Assembly: GCA_947491315.1 (NCBI GenBank)
Contig: CANLII010000014.1
Location: 1 to 53,893, forward strand
Source: Ignavibacteria bacterium
Lineage (GTDB): Bacteria; Bacteroidota; Ignavibacteria; Kapaibacteriales; UBA961
Reading direction: 5' to 3'
Length of the DNA: 53,893 bases
Each line of letters begins with the position of its first letter. The first letter of the stretch is position 1. The translations under genes and the position numbers were made by a program. Below are positions 46,539 through 53,893 of the stretch, in pieces. The notes under the pieces were generated by a model. The model saw nothing but the letters and a program-made list of their open reading frames with translations. It did not search any database and was not told the origin of the DNA.

Positions 46539-46705
46539 CTTATCCACAATGGTGGAAAAGATTGGGTGAATAAATTTTGTTTATGTACGGTTTCAAACAT
46601 GAATTTGGGGCTCATTTTTACTATTTTTGTCAATTCAAAATTTGGGGTAATTCCCCATTTTTCATACGATTAAATACATTTTACAGATATATGATCAGGA
46701 AACCC

Positions 46706-49700
46706 ATGAAAAGGCTTCTCCTTCTTTGTTTTTTGCTTTGCATGTCCGGATTGACCGCACTTGCTCAGCTTACTTATCCAAGTGCGCACAATCTTGGGTC
46801 GGGTCCATACACATTTACAGATTGGGCTAGTACCAATGCGGCGGGAACATATCCAACGAGTATGATTTTCCATAGATATGGAATTATTGATGGTGTTTTA
46901 GCTAGTCAAGAAAGTTTGAACTATACTTTGAGTTATGCTCAATCTGGTGGTATTAAAATCAATGGTCTTGGAGCTAATGGAATTGAATTCGTTAATTCCA
47001 GTGCAACTCAATCCGTCGGAATGGCAGTGGTGGCTTTGAATACAGTAAACAGAAGTGCTATCAGAGTTAACTTTTCTGCTCAATTCACTGCATGGAATGG
47101 TTCTGCTCCAACGCCCCCAAGAAGAGAATGGGGTATTCGATTACAATATCTTATTCCTGGCAATACTTGGACCGATGTAGCCGATGGTTTGGGAAATCCT
47201 GTAGAATATGCTACAACAGGTAAAAACCCATTACATCCTGTTGAAATATTTTCCAATATCGCTTTGCCTCCCGCACTTGAGAATCAATCACTGGTTTATG
47301 TTCGATGGAAATTCTACTATCTTAGTACAGGTGGAGGATCCCGTCCCCAAGTAAGACTTGACGATATTTCCATTACAAGTCAGGCGGCAAATATTGTACC
47401 CACAAAGCTTGCAATTCCATCCATTACACCTTCAACGGTTTCATCCACAAGTCCATTTAGTGTTCTTGTTCAAGCACAAGACAATGCCGGATTAAGTGGA
47501 AATGTGAATCAAAACACGAATTTCTCATTAAGTGTGCATACAGGAACAGGAACACTTGCCGGTACTATTACAGGTACAATTCCTGCCGGTCAAAATTCAA
47601 TAACTGTAACAGGTGTTCGCTATGTCACCATTGAAAATGGTGTGCAAATCAAAGCAAGTGTGACGAGTGGCATGACATTGACAGATGCAATCAGTGCGCC
47701 ATTCAATGTTGTGCAGGGTGCGACTGCCATCTCAGCGACAGATCTTGTTTCCAAAGTACATGTCAATAAACCACTTCGTCCATTCACGATCAGTGCTGTA
47801 AAGCCAGATGCAACAGTAGATGCAGGATATTTGGGAACAGTAACAATTGTTCAAACCGGTGGACCAGGAATTGTCACAGGAACATTGTCCAGACCATTCG
47901 CAAATGGCATTGCACTCTTCAATGATATAAAATTCTCACAAGTGGGTACATATACATTTACCATCACAGGATCGGATCTTCCTCAAATCAATCATACTGT
48001 ACAAGTTGCTCCTGCAATGACAATGACAGAAATGATTGTACCAAGATTCATCAAATCCAATGTTGCAAATGATCGCGTACCTGCTTTTGCATTGGTAAAG
48101 TTTGACAATCTCATGCCGAATACAGAATATCGATATTTCACAGGTGCTGTAACATCAAGTGCGCCTTCCGCTACCATAGGTGGTGGAAATAATTATCACT
48201 ATGATGCAAATACTGGGACATATATCTACAGTTTTTCTAGATCCTTGACCACCACTACAAGTCCTGCTACATATTCGAATTTCACAACAGGCTCCAATGA
48301 AACATCGAGAACCATTTGGTTGAATTTGGTTCCAACAAGTAATTCTGCATTCGCCGCGAATGCAACAATGTATTGGAGAGTCATCATGAATGATCATCCA
48401 ATCATTGGATATCAAGCTGATACAATGCATACCACAAGCTTCACAACTCCAATCAATCTTGGTGCTGGTGCTGGTGATGCAACCGGTATTTATGATTCAC
48501 AAAGTGGTTTGGCACAAAAGACTTTTGTATTGCTTTATGACAATGAAGACGGAACTGGTCGTCCAATTTCCACTGCTCATGTTCAAGATGATGGAACATT
48601 GAGTGATACAGTTACATTCGCACAATTCTACAAAAATCTCGATAATGTCCCTACATCATGGGCAACTCTGATCCCCAATAATTTACCCGGTGGCGTGAAG
48701 CGCATTGAACATCGCGATATGCAAGGTAATTTGGTAAAGCATTGGACAGATCTTGATGGTATTTGGGCAGGTGTCAATACTGTATATCCTACTTCAGGAA
48801 TCAATGCGATTGATTTCAAGACACCACAATTGACTATGCTCACTCCAAGCACGAATCAAATTCATTGCCAAGGCAAGCCCATGAATATCACATGGACTTC
48901 TCGCGGAGTTGAAAAACTGAACATTGAATATGCATCCGGATATTCAACCGGAAATACATATTATGAAATTCGATATAATGCAAATTCAAATCCGGCATCA
49001 TTTACTTGGGTGCCAAATGACTTCAAAGATTCAAGTACATATATGAGTGTGCGCATCACCGATGCAGAACATCCAACAGCGCAATCAGAAGTAAAGCCGA
49101 TGACAATCTTCTTGCCACCTGTAGTACAGATTCAACCAAAATCTCGCAATACTTGTATTGGTGATACTGTGACATTATATGCTACAGCAAGTGGTACATC
49201 AGTCAAGTATCAATGGTATAGAGATTTCAGACCGCTTACTGGTTCAATATCACCTGTTCTCACATTCACAGGAATTCGTGAAACTGAATCAGGACTCTAT
49301 CATTGCATCATGACCGGTCTCGCGCCATGTGATGCGGTTTCTTCAGATACTGCAGTATTATATATCAATAGACCAATTGATGTGTTGAGACAACCCGAAA
49401 GTAAAATTGTAAGTAAGGGTTCAACAGTATCTTTCGAGGTAACAGCAAATGCAAATTATGTGATAGCATATCAGTGGAAGAAGAATGGTATTGATATTCA
49501 GAACAGCATGCGCATCAGCGGTGCTCAATCACCAAGTCTTGTCATTCGTGATGTTGATATTGCTGATACAGCACAGTATTCATGTCTTGCAACAGGTCCC
49601 GGAAATTGTGGTTTCATTATTTCTGAACCGGCAAAACTCAGTGTATTAAGTGTTGGAATCACAGCTTCACCGGAAGATGTTTCAGTATGCGAGGGAAGTA

Positions 49701-50734
49701 CTGCCATTATGAATGTCGGTGCACAAGCTTCACCTGCCGGAACAAGTCTTTCCTATCAGTGGTATAAAGGTAGCGTTCCAATTGATGGCGCGACAATGGC
49801 AACACTTCAAGTGCCCAATGTGAAGATCACCGATGCAGGTCAATATTCCGTTGAAGTGTCCGCAGTAGGAAATATCGTTGGAAAAGCCATGGCGATTTCA
49901 GCACCTGCAACATTGACAGTGAAACCATCATTGGCGATAACCACTGAACCACAAGCTGTACAGCAAGGTTGTTTTGGTGATACATTGCGCGTTAGTGTTT
50001 CTGCAATAGGAAGCAATGTATCATATCAATGGTATGCAAATGGCACCGCATTGACAGGTGAAACAGGACCTACTTTTGCACGCATACTTGATAGTACAAC
50101 ACTTCCGATTGAAAAAGATTATATCTGCATTGTAACCAGTGATTGCGGAATTGATACAACGCGTACAGTTCGATACATAACATTACCATTTGTTTCTTTC
50201 GTAACAACATATCCTACAGAGGGTGTCAATGTAGATTTCGGAAAGGATTATGTTTTCACTGCAAATGTCACCGGTAGTAATCTCAAATACAAGTGGTTCA
50301 GGAATGGCATTGAGATTCCGGGTGCAACACAATCTTCTTATACATTGGTGAATGCAACACGCGCAGATCAGAATTCGAAGTATAGCATTGAAGTCACAAG
50401 TGATTGTGGAACCATCACATCCAAAGATATTAATGTCACTGTGGTTGGTCCTGCTAGCATTGATGATGAAGCAACCGCATGGATGCTGAGTAGCAAGCCA
50501 AATCCAAATAATGGAGATATGACTATTCAATTCGCGGTTACAAAACCTGGCATGACATCTCTCTTCATTCGAGATGCGATTGGCCGTGAGATTGCACGCT
50601 TTGACGCTGGCATGATGGACATCGGAAATTATGAGCATGCATTCTCATTGCAGAATGTGGGATCTGGTTTGTATTATATAACAATGCAAAATGCGGGTCA
50701 GACAATCACTCGTTCGATGACAATTATCAAGTAA
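46706..50734 (+). CDS. Large secreted Ig-repeat protein with T9SS sorting domain
   Basis: From the ATG at 46706 the product has 1342 residues; a start at 46691 is nearly as good, and one at 46577 would bury the signal peptide MKRLLLLCFLLCMSGLTA. N-terminal about 230 residues are a beta-rich region, then a region with several fibronectin-like strands. Five Ig-like domains follow, each with a YQW or YKW tryptophan near 49205, 49468, 49750, 50024 and 50285 and a downstream AxYxC-like element. The last 80 residues (SKPNPNNGDMTIQF, GLYYITMQN) are a T9SS domain. Function is likely adhesion or matrix, by inference. Confidence 0.88.
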   Translation: MKRLLLLCFLLCMSGLTALAQLTYPSAHNLGSGPYTFTDWASTNAAGTYPTSMIFHRYGIIDGVLASQESLNYTLSYAQSGGIKINGLGANGIEFVNSSATQSVGMAVVALNTVNRSAIRVNFSAQFTAWNGSAPTPPRREWGIRLQYLIPGNTWTDVADGLGNPVEYATTGKNPLHPVEIFSNIALPPALENQSLVYVRWKFYYLSTGGGSRPQVRLDDISITSQAANIVPTKLAIPSITPSTVSSTSPFSVLVQAQDNAGLSGNVNQNTNFSLSVHTGTGTLAGTITGTIPAGQNSITVTGVRYVTIENGVQIKASVTSGMTLTDAISAPFNVVQGATAISATDLVSKVHVNKPLRPFTISAVKPDATVDAGYLGTVTIVQTGGPGIVTGTLSRPFANGIALFNDIKFSQVGTYTFTITGSDLPQINHTVQVAPAMTMTEMIVPRFIKSNVANDRVPAFALVKFDNLMPNTEYRYFTGAVTSSAPSATIGGGNNYHYDANTGTYIYSFSRSLTTTTSPATYSNFTTGSNETSRTIWLNLVPTSNSAFAANATMYWRVIMNDHPIIGYQADTMHTTSFTTPINLGAGAGDATGIYDSQSGLAQKTFVLLYDNEDGTGRPISTAHVQDDGTLSDTVTFAQFYKNLDNVPTSWATLIPNNLPGGVKRIEHRDMQGNLVKHWTDLDGIWAGVNTVYPTSGINAIDFKTPQLTMLTPSTNQIHCQGKPMNITWTSRGVEKLNIEYASGYSTGNTYYEIRYNANSNPASFTWVPNDFKDSSTYMSVRITDAEHPTAQSEVKPMTIFLPPVVQIQPKSRNTCIGDTVTLYATASGTSVKYQWYRDFRPLTGSISPVLTFTGIRETESGLYHCIMTGLAPCDAVSSDTAVLYINRPIDVLRQPESKIVSKGSTVSFEVTANANYVIAYQWKKNGIDIQNSMRISGAQSPSLVIRDVDIADTAQYSCLATGPGNCGFIISEPAKLSVLSVGITASPEDVSVCEGSTAIMNVGAQASPAGTSLSYQWYKGSVPIDGATMATLQVPNVKITDAGQYSVEVSAVGNIVGKAMAISAPATLTVKPSLAITTEPQAVQQGCFGDTLRVSVSAIGSNVSYQWYANGTALTGETGPTFARILDSTTLPIEKDYICIVTSDCGIDTTRTVRYITLPFVSFVTTYPTEGVNVDFGKDYVFTANVTGSNLKYKWFRNGIEIPGATQSSYTLVNATRADQNSKYSIEVTSDCGTITSKDINVTVVGPASIDDEATAWMLSSKPNPNNGDMTIQFAVTKPGMTSLFIRDAIGREIARFDAGMMDIGNYEHAFSLQNVGSGLYYITMQNAGQTITRSMTIIK

Positions 50735-50751
50735 TATTGATGAATCAATAC

Positions 50752-50786
50752 ATGCTCCGCTTTCATGAAGAGAGCGGAGCATTTTT
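50752..50786 (+). terminator. Terminator after the Ig-repeat gene
   Basis: A 10-bp stem (ATGCTCCGCT with AGCGGAGCAT), 11-base loop and a short run of T before the next start. Confidence 0.85.
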
Positions 50787-50792
50787 ATATCT

Positions 50793-51467
50793 ATGGAATT
50801 ATTCCCACCCGAAATAGAGATCATTCGCAAACGCGTCAAACGCCTATCACTCAAAGTGAGAGCGGAAGATGAGCGCATCATTTGCACGATTCCGTTGTTT
50901 GTTACAAAAGCTGATACACTTGAATTTATTCAAAAAAATAGACCCTGGATTGAAAAGCAAAAGCAGAAAATACGTCAGCTTCGATCGATGCATATTCATC
51001 GTGAGCCGGGATCACTATTGTATATGGGAGGATCATATCGAGTGGTTTCTGTTCCGAGTGCCACAAATCCCGGTATTGTGAATCACGAAGAGAAGATCAT
51101 CATCAGTTCAATCAATGCTGATGATATTTCACACAGAAAAGAGTGGTATCGATTGCAAGCATATGAAGTTCTTCCTCCATTGATTCATGAATCTGCGAAG
51201 CAATATGGTTTTGCATACAAGAAAATCAGCATCAAACATCAGAAATCAAAATGGGGAAGTTGTTCCATCAATGGCTCACTAAATTTCAATGCAAAAATGA
51301 TGCTCACACCCGAACATGTTATTCACTATCTCATCATTCATGAACTTGCTCATACCAGAGAGTTTCATCACGGAGGTAAATTCTGGCAGCTTGTTGAAGA
51401 ATGCTGTCCGAATTATCTTGAAGCAGAGAAATATCTTCGAACAACAGGGCGTATCCTTGAGATATAA
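50793..51467 (+). CDS. YgjP/SprT-like M48-type metallopeptidase (DUF45)
   Basis: A 224-residue protein. The C-terminal zinc site HYLIIHELAHTREFHHGGKFW gives HELAH plus a later His, the YgjP/SprT-like gluzincin-type pattern. SKWGSCSINGSLNFNAKMMLTP before it is the family mark. The N-terminal 90 residues are beta-rich. Function of this group is not firmly known. It lies just after the terminator, and palindromic repeats begin directly after its TAA. Confidence 0.88.
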   Translation: MELFPPEIEIIRKRVKRLSLKVRAEDERIICTIPLFVTKADTLEFIQKNRPWIEKQKQKIRQLRSMHIHREPGSLLYMGGSYRVVSVPSATNPGIVNHEEKIIISSINADDISHRKEWYRLQAYEVLPPLIHESAKQYGFAYKKISIKHQKSKWGSCSINGSLNFNAKMMLTPEHVIHYLIIHELAHTREFHHGGKFWQLVEECCPNYLEAEKYLRTTGRILEI

Positions 51468-51621
51468 CATACCCCTCGGCTGGGCTCGGGGTGCAATCCA
51501 ACATGATATTCCCCTCAGCGAGGGGAATATCACTCATAGCCCCAGCGGGGCGGTATCATCATAGCCCCAGCGGGGCGGTATCATAGTAACGGCCAACCTC
51601 TCGCTGAGGGGAATATCACTC
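51468..51621. repeat. Third cluster of the palindromic repeat family
   Basis: Starts right after the preceding stop codon. It has a GC-rich palindrome (51470-51496), a perfect 11-bp inverted repeat with a 5-base loop at 51505-51531 (GATATTCCCCT with AGGGGAATATC), two 25-bp units with the GCCCCAGCGGGGC core (51535-51559, 51560-51584), and a half copy of the 51505 palindrome at 51598-51621. The 25-bp spacing equals that of the 43028 array. Confidence 0.9.
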
Positions 51622-51725
51622 GCAAGCCTCAAAACCAAGAGCATTTAGTCCATACTGGAAATGTTCCAAATGGTACCTATTTACTTCGAGTCAATAACAT
51701 TATACAGAGCATTGGAATTATGTGA
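51621..51725 (+). pseudogene. Relic of a T9SS C-terminal sorting domain
   Basis: The plus frame from 51621 to a TGA at 51723 reads HLVHTGNVPNGTYLLRVNN and then IIQSIGIM. This is the typical end of a T9SS domain (a xxxLPNGxYxLRV strand followed by a final strand). No start codon or upstream protein remains; the palindromic repeats replace it. It is best read as the 3' leftover of a deleted secreted-protein gene. Confidence 0.65.
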
Positions 51726-51816
51726 TAAATCGAATGCAGCAAGAAGGGTAGATGATTGTGATATGGGAGGGAAATCTAATCGGAAATATGGAGAAGGAAT
51801 GCTAGAGACAATACGA

Positions 51817-52005
51817 TTAGCGTTTTTTGCGAATGAAGAATCCTGCGATAATCAAAGCCACGCCAAGTATCAGGAGAATGATCGTTCCGGTGACAAATCC
51901 TTTGCCATACATGGTTAATGCATTGAAATCAAAAATATACCGATACCCCTGCACGAATCCCATTATTGAGAGTATTATACCAATGATGATCAAGACATAT
52001 TTCAT
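51817..52005 (-). CDS. Small two-helix membrane protein
   Basis: A 62-residue protein with two hydrophobic helices (about 3-19 and 38-58) and a basic tail FIRKKR, the plan of many small inner-membrane proteins. A GAGGAAAT site precedes the ATG by a few bases. No family was recognised. It lies beyond the terminator of the Bor-like gene, so it probably has its own promoter. Confidence 0.55.
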   Translation of the reverse strand: MKYVLIIIGIILSIMGFVQGYRYIFDFNALTMYGKGFVTGTIILLILGVALIIAGFFIRKKR

Positions 52006-52017
52006 ATTTCCTCAGCT

Positions 52018-52055
52018 AAAAAAAAAGTCAGGGCTCTGTTACACATAACCCTGAC
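52018..52055 (-). terminator. Terminator of the Bor-like lipoprotein gene
   Basis: On the minus strand: GTCAGGG and CCCTGAC form a 7-bp stem, with a 15-base loop, followed by nine T. It lies 22 bases after the gene's stop codon. Confidence 0.8.
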
Positions 52056-52077
52056 ATACATAATCTACAGAACCGCG

Positions 52078-52371
52078 TTATTTTGTAACGGTTGTTGATG
52101 TTGGTGTGTACAATCCACTGGTCAAACTAGCTATCAATCCATCAATGAAGGAATGCTGAGTATTAACCGTATAATCTTTTGCTCCACCGGCCATCTTTGC
52201 TGGATCTGATGTCCCAATATCTATCAATCCGAAAATCAAATAATGATTCTTTGCGGATTCCGATACTCCAGCTTGCGCACCTTGACCAACCTTATAGGTG
52301 AGCGAATAGCATGATGAAAGTATCATGACCAAGCAGACAGAAAAAATAGTATTGAGTATACTCTTTTTCAT
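52078..52371 (-). CDS. Bor-family lipoprotein
   Basis: From the ATG at 52371 the product has 97 residues, the same length as phage lambda Bor. A signal peptide ends in the lipobox LSSC (Cys21). The rest matches Bor: HYLIFGLIDIG, DPAKMAGGAKDY, and FIDGLIASLTSGLYTPTS, paralleling the lambda protein's HHFFVSGIG, DAAKICGGAENV and FVNGLLGFITLGIYTP. Lambda Bor gives serum resistance; chromosomal relatives in Bacteroidota are unstudied. The longer start at 52440 is not favoured. A TAATTTTG -7-like box (52423-52430) lies about 50 bases upstream. Confidence 0.82.
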   Translation of the reverse strand: MKKSILNTIFSVCLVMILSSCYSLTYKVGQGAQAGVSESAKNHYLIFGLIDIGTSDPAKMAGGAKDYTVNTQHSFIDGLIASLTSGLYTPTSTTVTK

Positions 52372-52422
52372 AAAAACTCCATAAAAAGTAATGATAGAAA
52401 GCCGCATAACTTGGCTTGCTAA

Positions 52423-52430
52423 CAAAATTA
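52423..52430 (-). promoter_or_regulatory. Candidate -7 element of the Bor-like gene
   Basis: TAATTTTG on the minus strand fits the TAnnTTTG consensus, about 50 bases ahead of the start codon. No clear TTTG lies 19-20 bases upstream, so this is only a weak call. Confidence 0.35.
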
Positions 52431-52515
52431 TGTAATACACAACAGAGTGCTACACATCATTTACATGTTCGAAATTAGATAAAATATTGTCTAATTCACA
52501 AGATTATTTTGATTG

Positions 52516-53061
52516 TCAGGAGGATACTACATTCGGATACTTGAGTGCATAATGCACCTGCACCAGCCCTGAAGAAAATGACTTTGAACCCAAGAGATTG
52601 AATATAATATCGTGATGATTTAGGAAAAGAGAAGTACCTCCACCGATAATCGTAGGAATGATTGATATAATGCATTCATCTATCATTTCCAACTTCAGAA
52701 GTGAGTCAATCAAATCCGCTCCACCATCACAATAGATATCTTTTCCTTGTTCACTTTGCAATCTCTTCATCAACTCATACAGATCTCCAGAATAGTACCG
52801 AGAGGATGTTTCGGACAATTGTGGATTTCTCGTGATGATATAGAGCGTCTTATCCTCATGGGGGATAATGCCTTGTTTGCAAACCCAATCATAGGTTTTG
52901 CGACCAATGATCACGGTATCAATAGTGTCAACAAAAGCATGATAGCCATAATCTTCACCTTCTTGTTCTACTATGGATAAAAAGGACAGATCATCGCCTT
53001 CTCCCGCGATATATCCATCAAGACTCATGGCTATATAGACAATGACTTTACGCTTATTCAT
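52516..53061 (-). CDS. RibD C-terminal/dihydrofolate-reductase-like protein
   Basis: A 181-residue single-domain reductase. AMSLDGYIAGEGDDLSFL opens the DHFR/RibD fold, VIIGRKTYDWV carries the NADPH-binding block, and IYCDGGADLIDSLLK with DECIISIIPTIIGGGTSLF complete it. Homologues include YyaP/YwjB; they bind NADPH but their substrates are mostly unknown. It is not next to riboflavin genes. It is transcribed alone, divergent from the last gene. Confidence 0.88.
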   Translation of the reverse strand: MNKRKVIVYIAMSLDGYIAGEGDDLSFLSIVEQEGEDYGYHAFVDTIDTVIIGRKTYDWVCKQGIIPHEDKTLYIITRNPQLSETSSRYYSGDLYELMKRLQSEQGKDIYCDGGADLIDSLLKLEMIDECIISIIPTIIGGGTSLFLNHHDIIFNLLGSKSFSSGLVQVHYALKYPNVVSS

Positions 53062-53196
53062 GGTATTCTTTGAACCTGATATTTTAGTACATATCCGAAA
53101 ATCACCATTTATATTCCTTGTTACAAACCCATGAAACTTTTGTCTACATAAAATTGGTTCAAAGCCCTGTATTGTTTCATTTTCTGATGAATTACT

Positions 53197-53893
53197 TTGA
53201 AAATATTATTTCTGACCCTCTTCTACCTTTTTACAGCAAGTTTTGCAACATTTGCCCAATTGGACACAAATAATAGGGGACCTATTGTCTATGGCACGCT
53301 TGTCGATATAAAGCCCGGTATCATCACCATAAAAGAAACATTACCGGATGGCACATTCGCAGATCGGGAAGTAGCTTATAATACTGATACGGAAATTGCC
53401 GGTTGCACAATTGATAGTGTGAAAAGAGGTGTTTTAACATTAGCAATGCTGAATAATCTTGATGTATTTCCTCCACTTGCTCAGATCATCAAATTTTATG
53501 GTTGCATCGCTTATGTTGATGTGATGTCGGTGGTCCTCGCCAAAACAAATTCTACTATTGAAACAAAAAGCACGAGCGAATCGATATTCGGTCCTGCCGG
53601 AACCACAATCACTTTTACATATGATGCACAATCTCAGGTGTATTCTTGCGATGGTCAGCCATTGAATATGAGTGATATCACGATTGGCGAGACTGTCAAT
53701 ATCCGTGCCTCAGAGAATGGTCAAATACCTTATGCTGCTTCAATTCAAGCAGTAAATGATTGTGTTCAAACTTCACAAATGGAAGCCACGCTCATCGCGC
53801 TGGAAGATTCAGCAATCATTGTTCAACCTGATAATTCAACAGATACACTCAGAATTTCCATCAGTACTGATTTCTTATGGAATTGGGTTCCTG
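53197..53893 (+). CDS. Exported protein of unknown function, cut by window edge
   Basis: An open frame from a TTG at 53197 to the window end gives at least 232 residues. The N-terminus KILFLTLFYLFTASFATFAQ is a clear signal peptide, which supports the TTG start; the first in-frame ATG is 80 codons further on. The body is beta-rich and repeats a short unit starting VYGTLVDIKPGIITI and MEATLIALEDSAIIV, which resembles DUF5666-like beta-barrel repeats. No function is proposed. Later part, possibly a T9SS domain, is outside the window. Confidence 0.7.
   Translation, partial: MKILFLTLFYLFTASFATFAQLDTNNRGPIVYGTLVDIKPGIITIKETLPDGTFADREVAYNTDTEIAGCTIDSVKRGVLTLAMLNNLDVFPPLAQIIKFYGCIAYVDVMSVVLAKTNSTIETKSTSESIFGPAGTTITFTYDAQSQVYSCDGQPLNMSDITIGETVNIRASENGQIPYAASIQAVNDCVQTSQMEATLIALEDSAIIVQPDNSTDTLRISISTDFLWNWVP

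Noticed and set aside
46540-46548. Replication origin signalled by DnaA boxes
   Set aside because: A perfect TTATCCACA occurs here and a TTTTCCACA at 27541-27549, but each is single, in unrelated places, without dnaA, dnaN or an AT-rich cluster.
51661-51918. 85-residue plus-strand frame
   Set aside because: It overlaps the T9SS relic in another frame and the small membrane protein on the other strand, and its composition is not protein-like.
52018-52055. Transposon or integron end at the hairpin near 52030
   Set aside because: The hairpin with a T-run fits a normal terminator of the Bor-like gene, and no recombinase or matching repeat is near.

Overview
The window looks like chromosomal DNA from a Bacteroidota/FCB-group bacterium. 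Several proteins carry C-terminal domains resembling type IX secretion (T9SS) sorting signals. One promoter matches the Bacteroidota form (TTTG, 19 nt, TAnnTTTG), and a DUF4199 protein is present. A Kapabacteria/Ignavibacteria-like lineage would fit the mix of class II ribonucleotide reductase, MenA, a carotenoid-desaturase-like protein and large peptidase-propeller-barrel proteins, but that placement is inference. No CRISPR array, tRNA, prophage or intact insertion sequence was seen.

Layout. 1-116: 3' end of a 5S rRNA gene and its terminator. 262-936: membrane-anchored unknown. 8356 to 943 (minus): a seven-gene run with an exonuclease/GIY-YIG fusion, mreC, mreD, and a MacAB-like exporter (adaptor, ATPase, two permeases). 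8609-15201: a minus-strand unknown, then plus-strand thioesterase, SDR-like protein, GroES-like protein, (p)ppGpp synthetase/hydrolase, 3-hydroxyanthranilate dioxygenase, type III pantothenate kinase, L21 and L27. 15268-16486: dUTPase, then an L31/S18 operon led by a 57-residue protein. 16579-27194: a membrane unknown, glutathione peroxidase, TPR-adenylate cyclase, RuvB, fructose bisphosphatase, QueA and NrdJ.

27772-38597: a 1051-residue metallopeptidase/propeller/barrel protein, then a minus-strand cluster of exported proteins: multicopper oxidase, redoxin, a T9SS-tagged unknown, a YHYH protein, a DUF1566 protein and a CapA-like lipoprotein. 38671-43032: MFS transporter, MenA and YebC as a translationally coupled minus-strand run, divergent from a CrtI/CrtD-like oxidoreductase. 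43028-43338: two opposed arrays of a 25-bp palindromic repeat. 43441-51467: DUF4199 protein, heparinase-like T9SS protein, an Ig-repeat T9SS protein and a YgjP-like metallopeptidase. 51468-51725: more copies of the repeat and a relic of a T9SS C-terminal domain. 51817-53893: a small membrane protein, a Bor-like lipoprotein, a RibD/DHFR-like reductase and the start of an exported protein cut by the window edge.

Most of the window is housekeeping. The accessory interest lies in the tightly coupled multicopper oxidase/YHYH cluster, whose members carry export signals and mostly T9SS-like tails, and in the palindromic repeat family, which sits directly against gene ends and beside a decayed T9SS gene.
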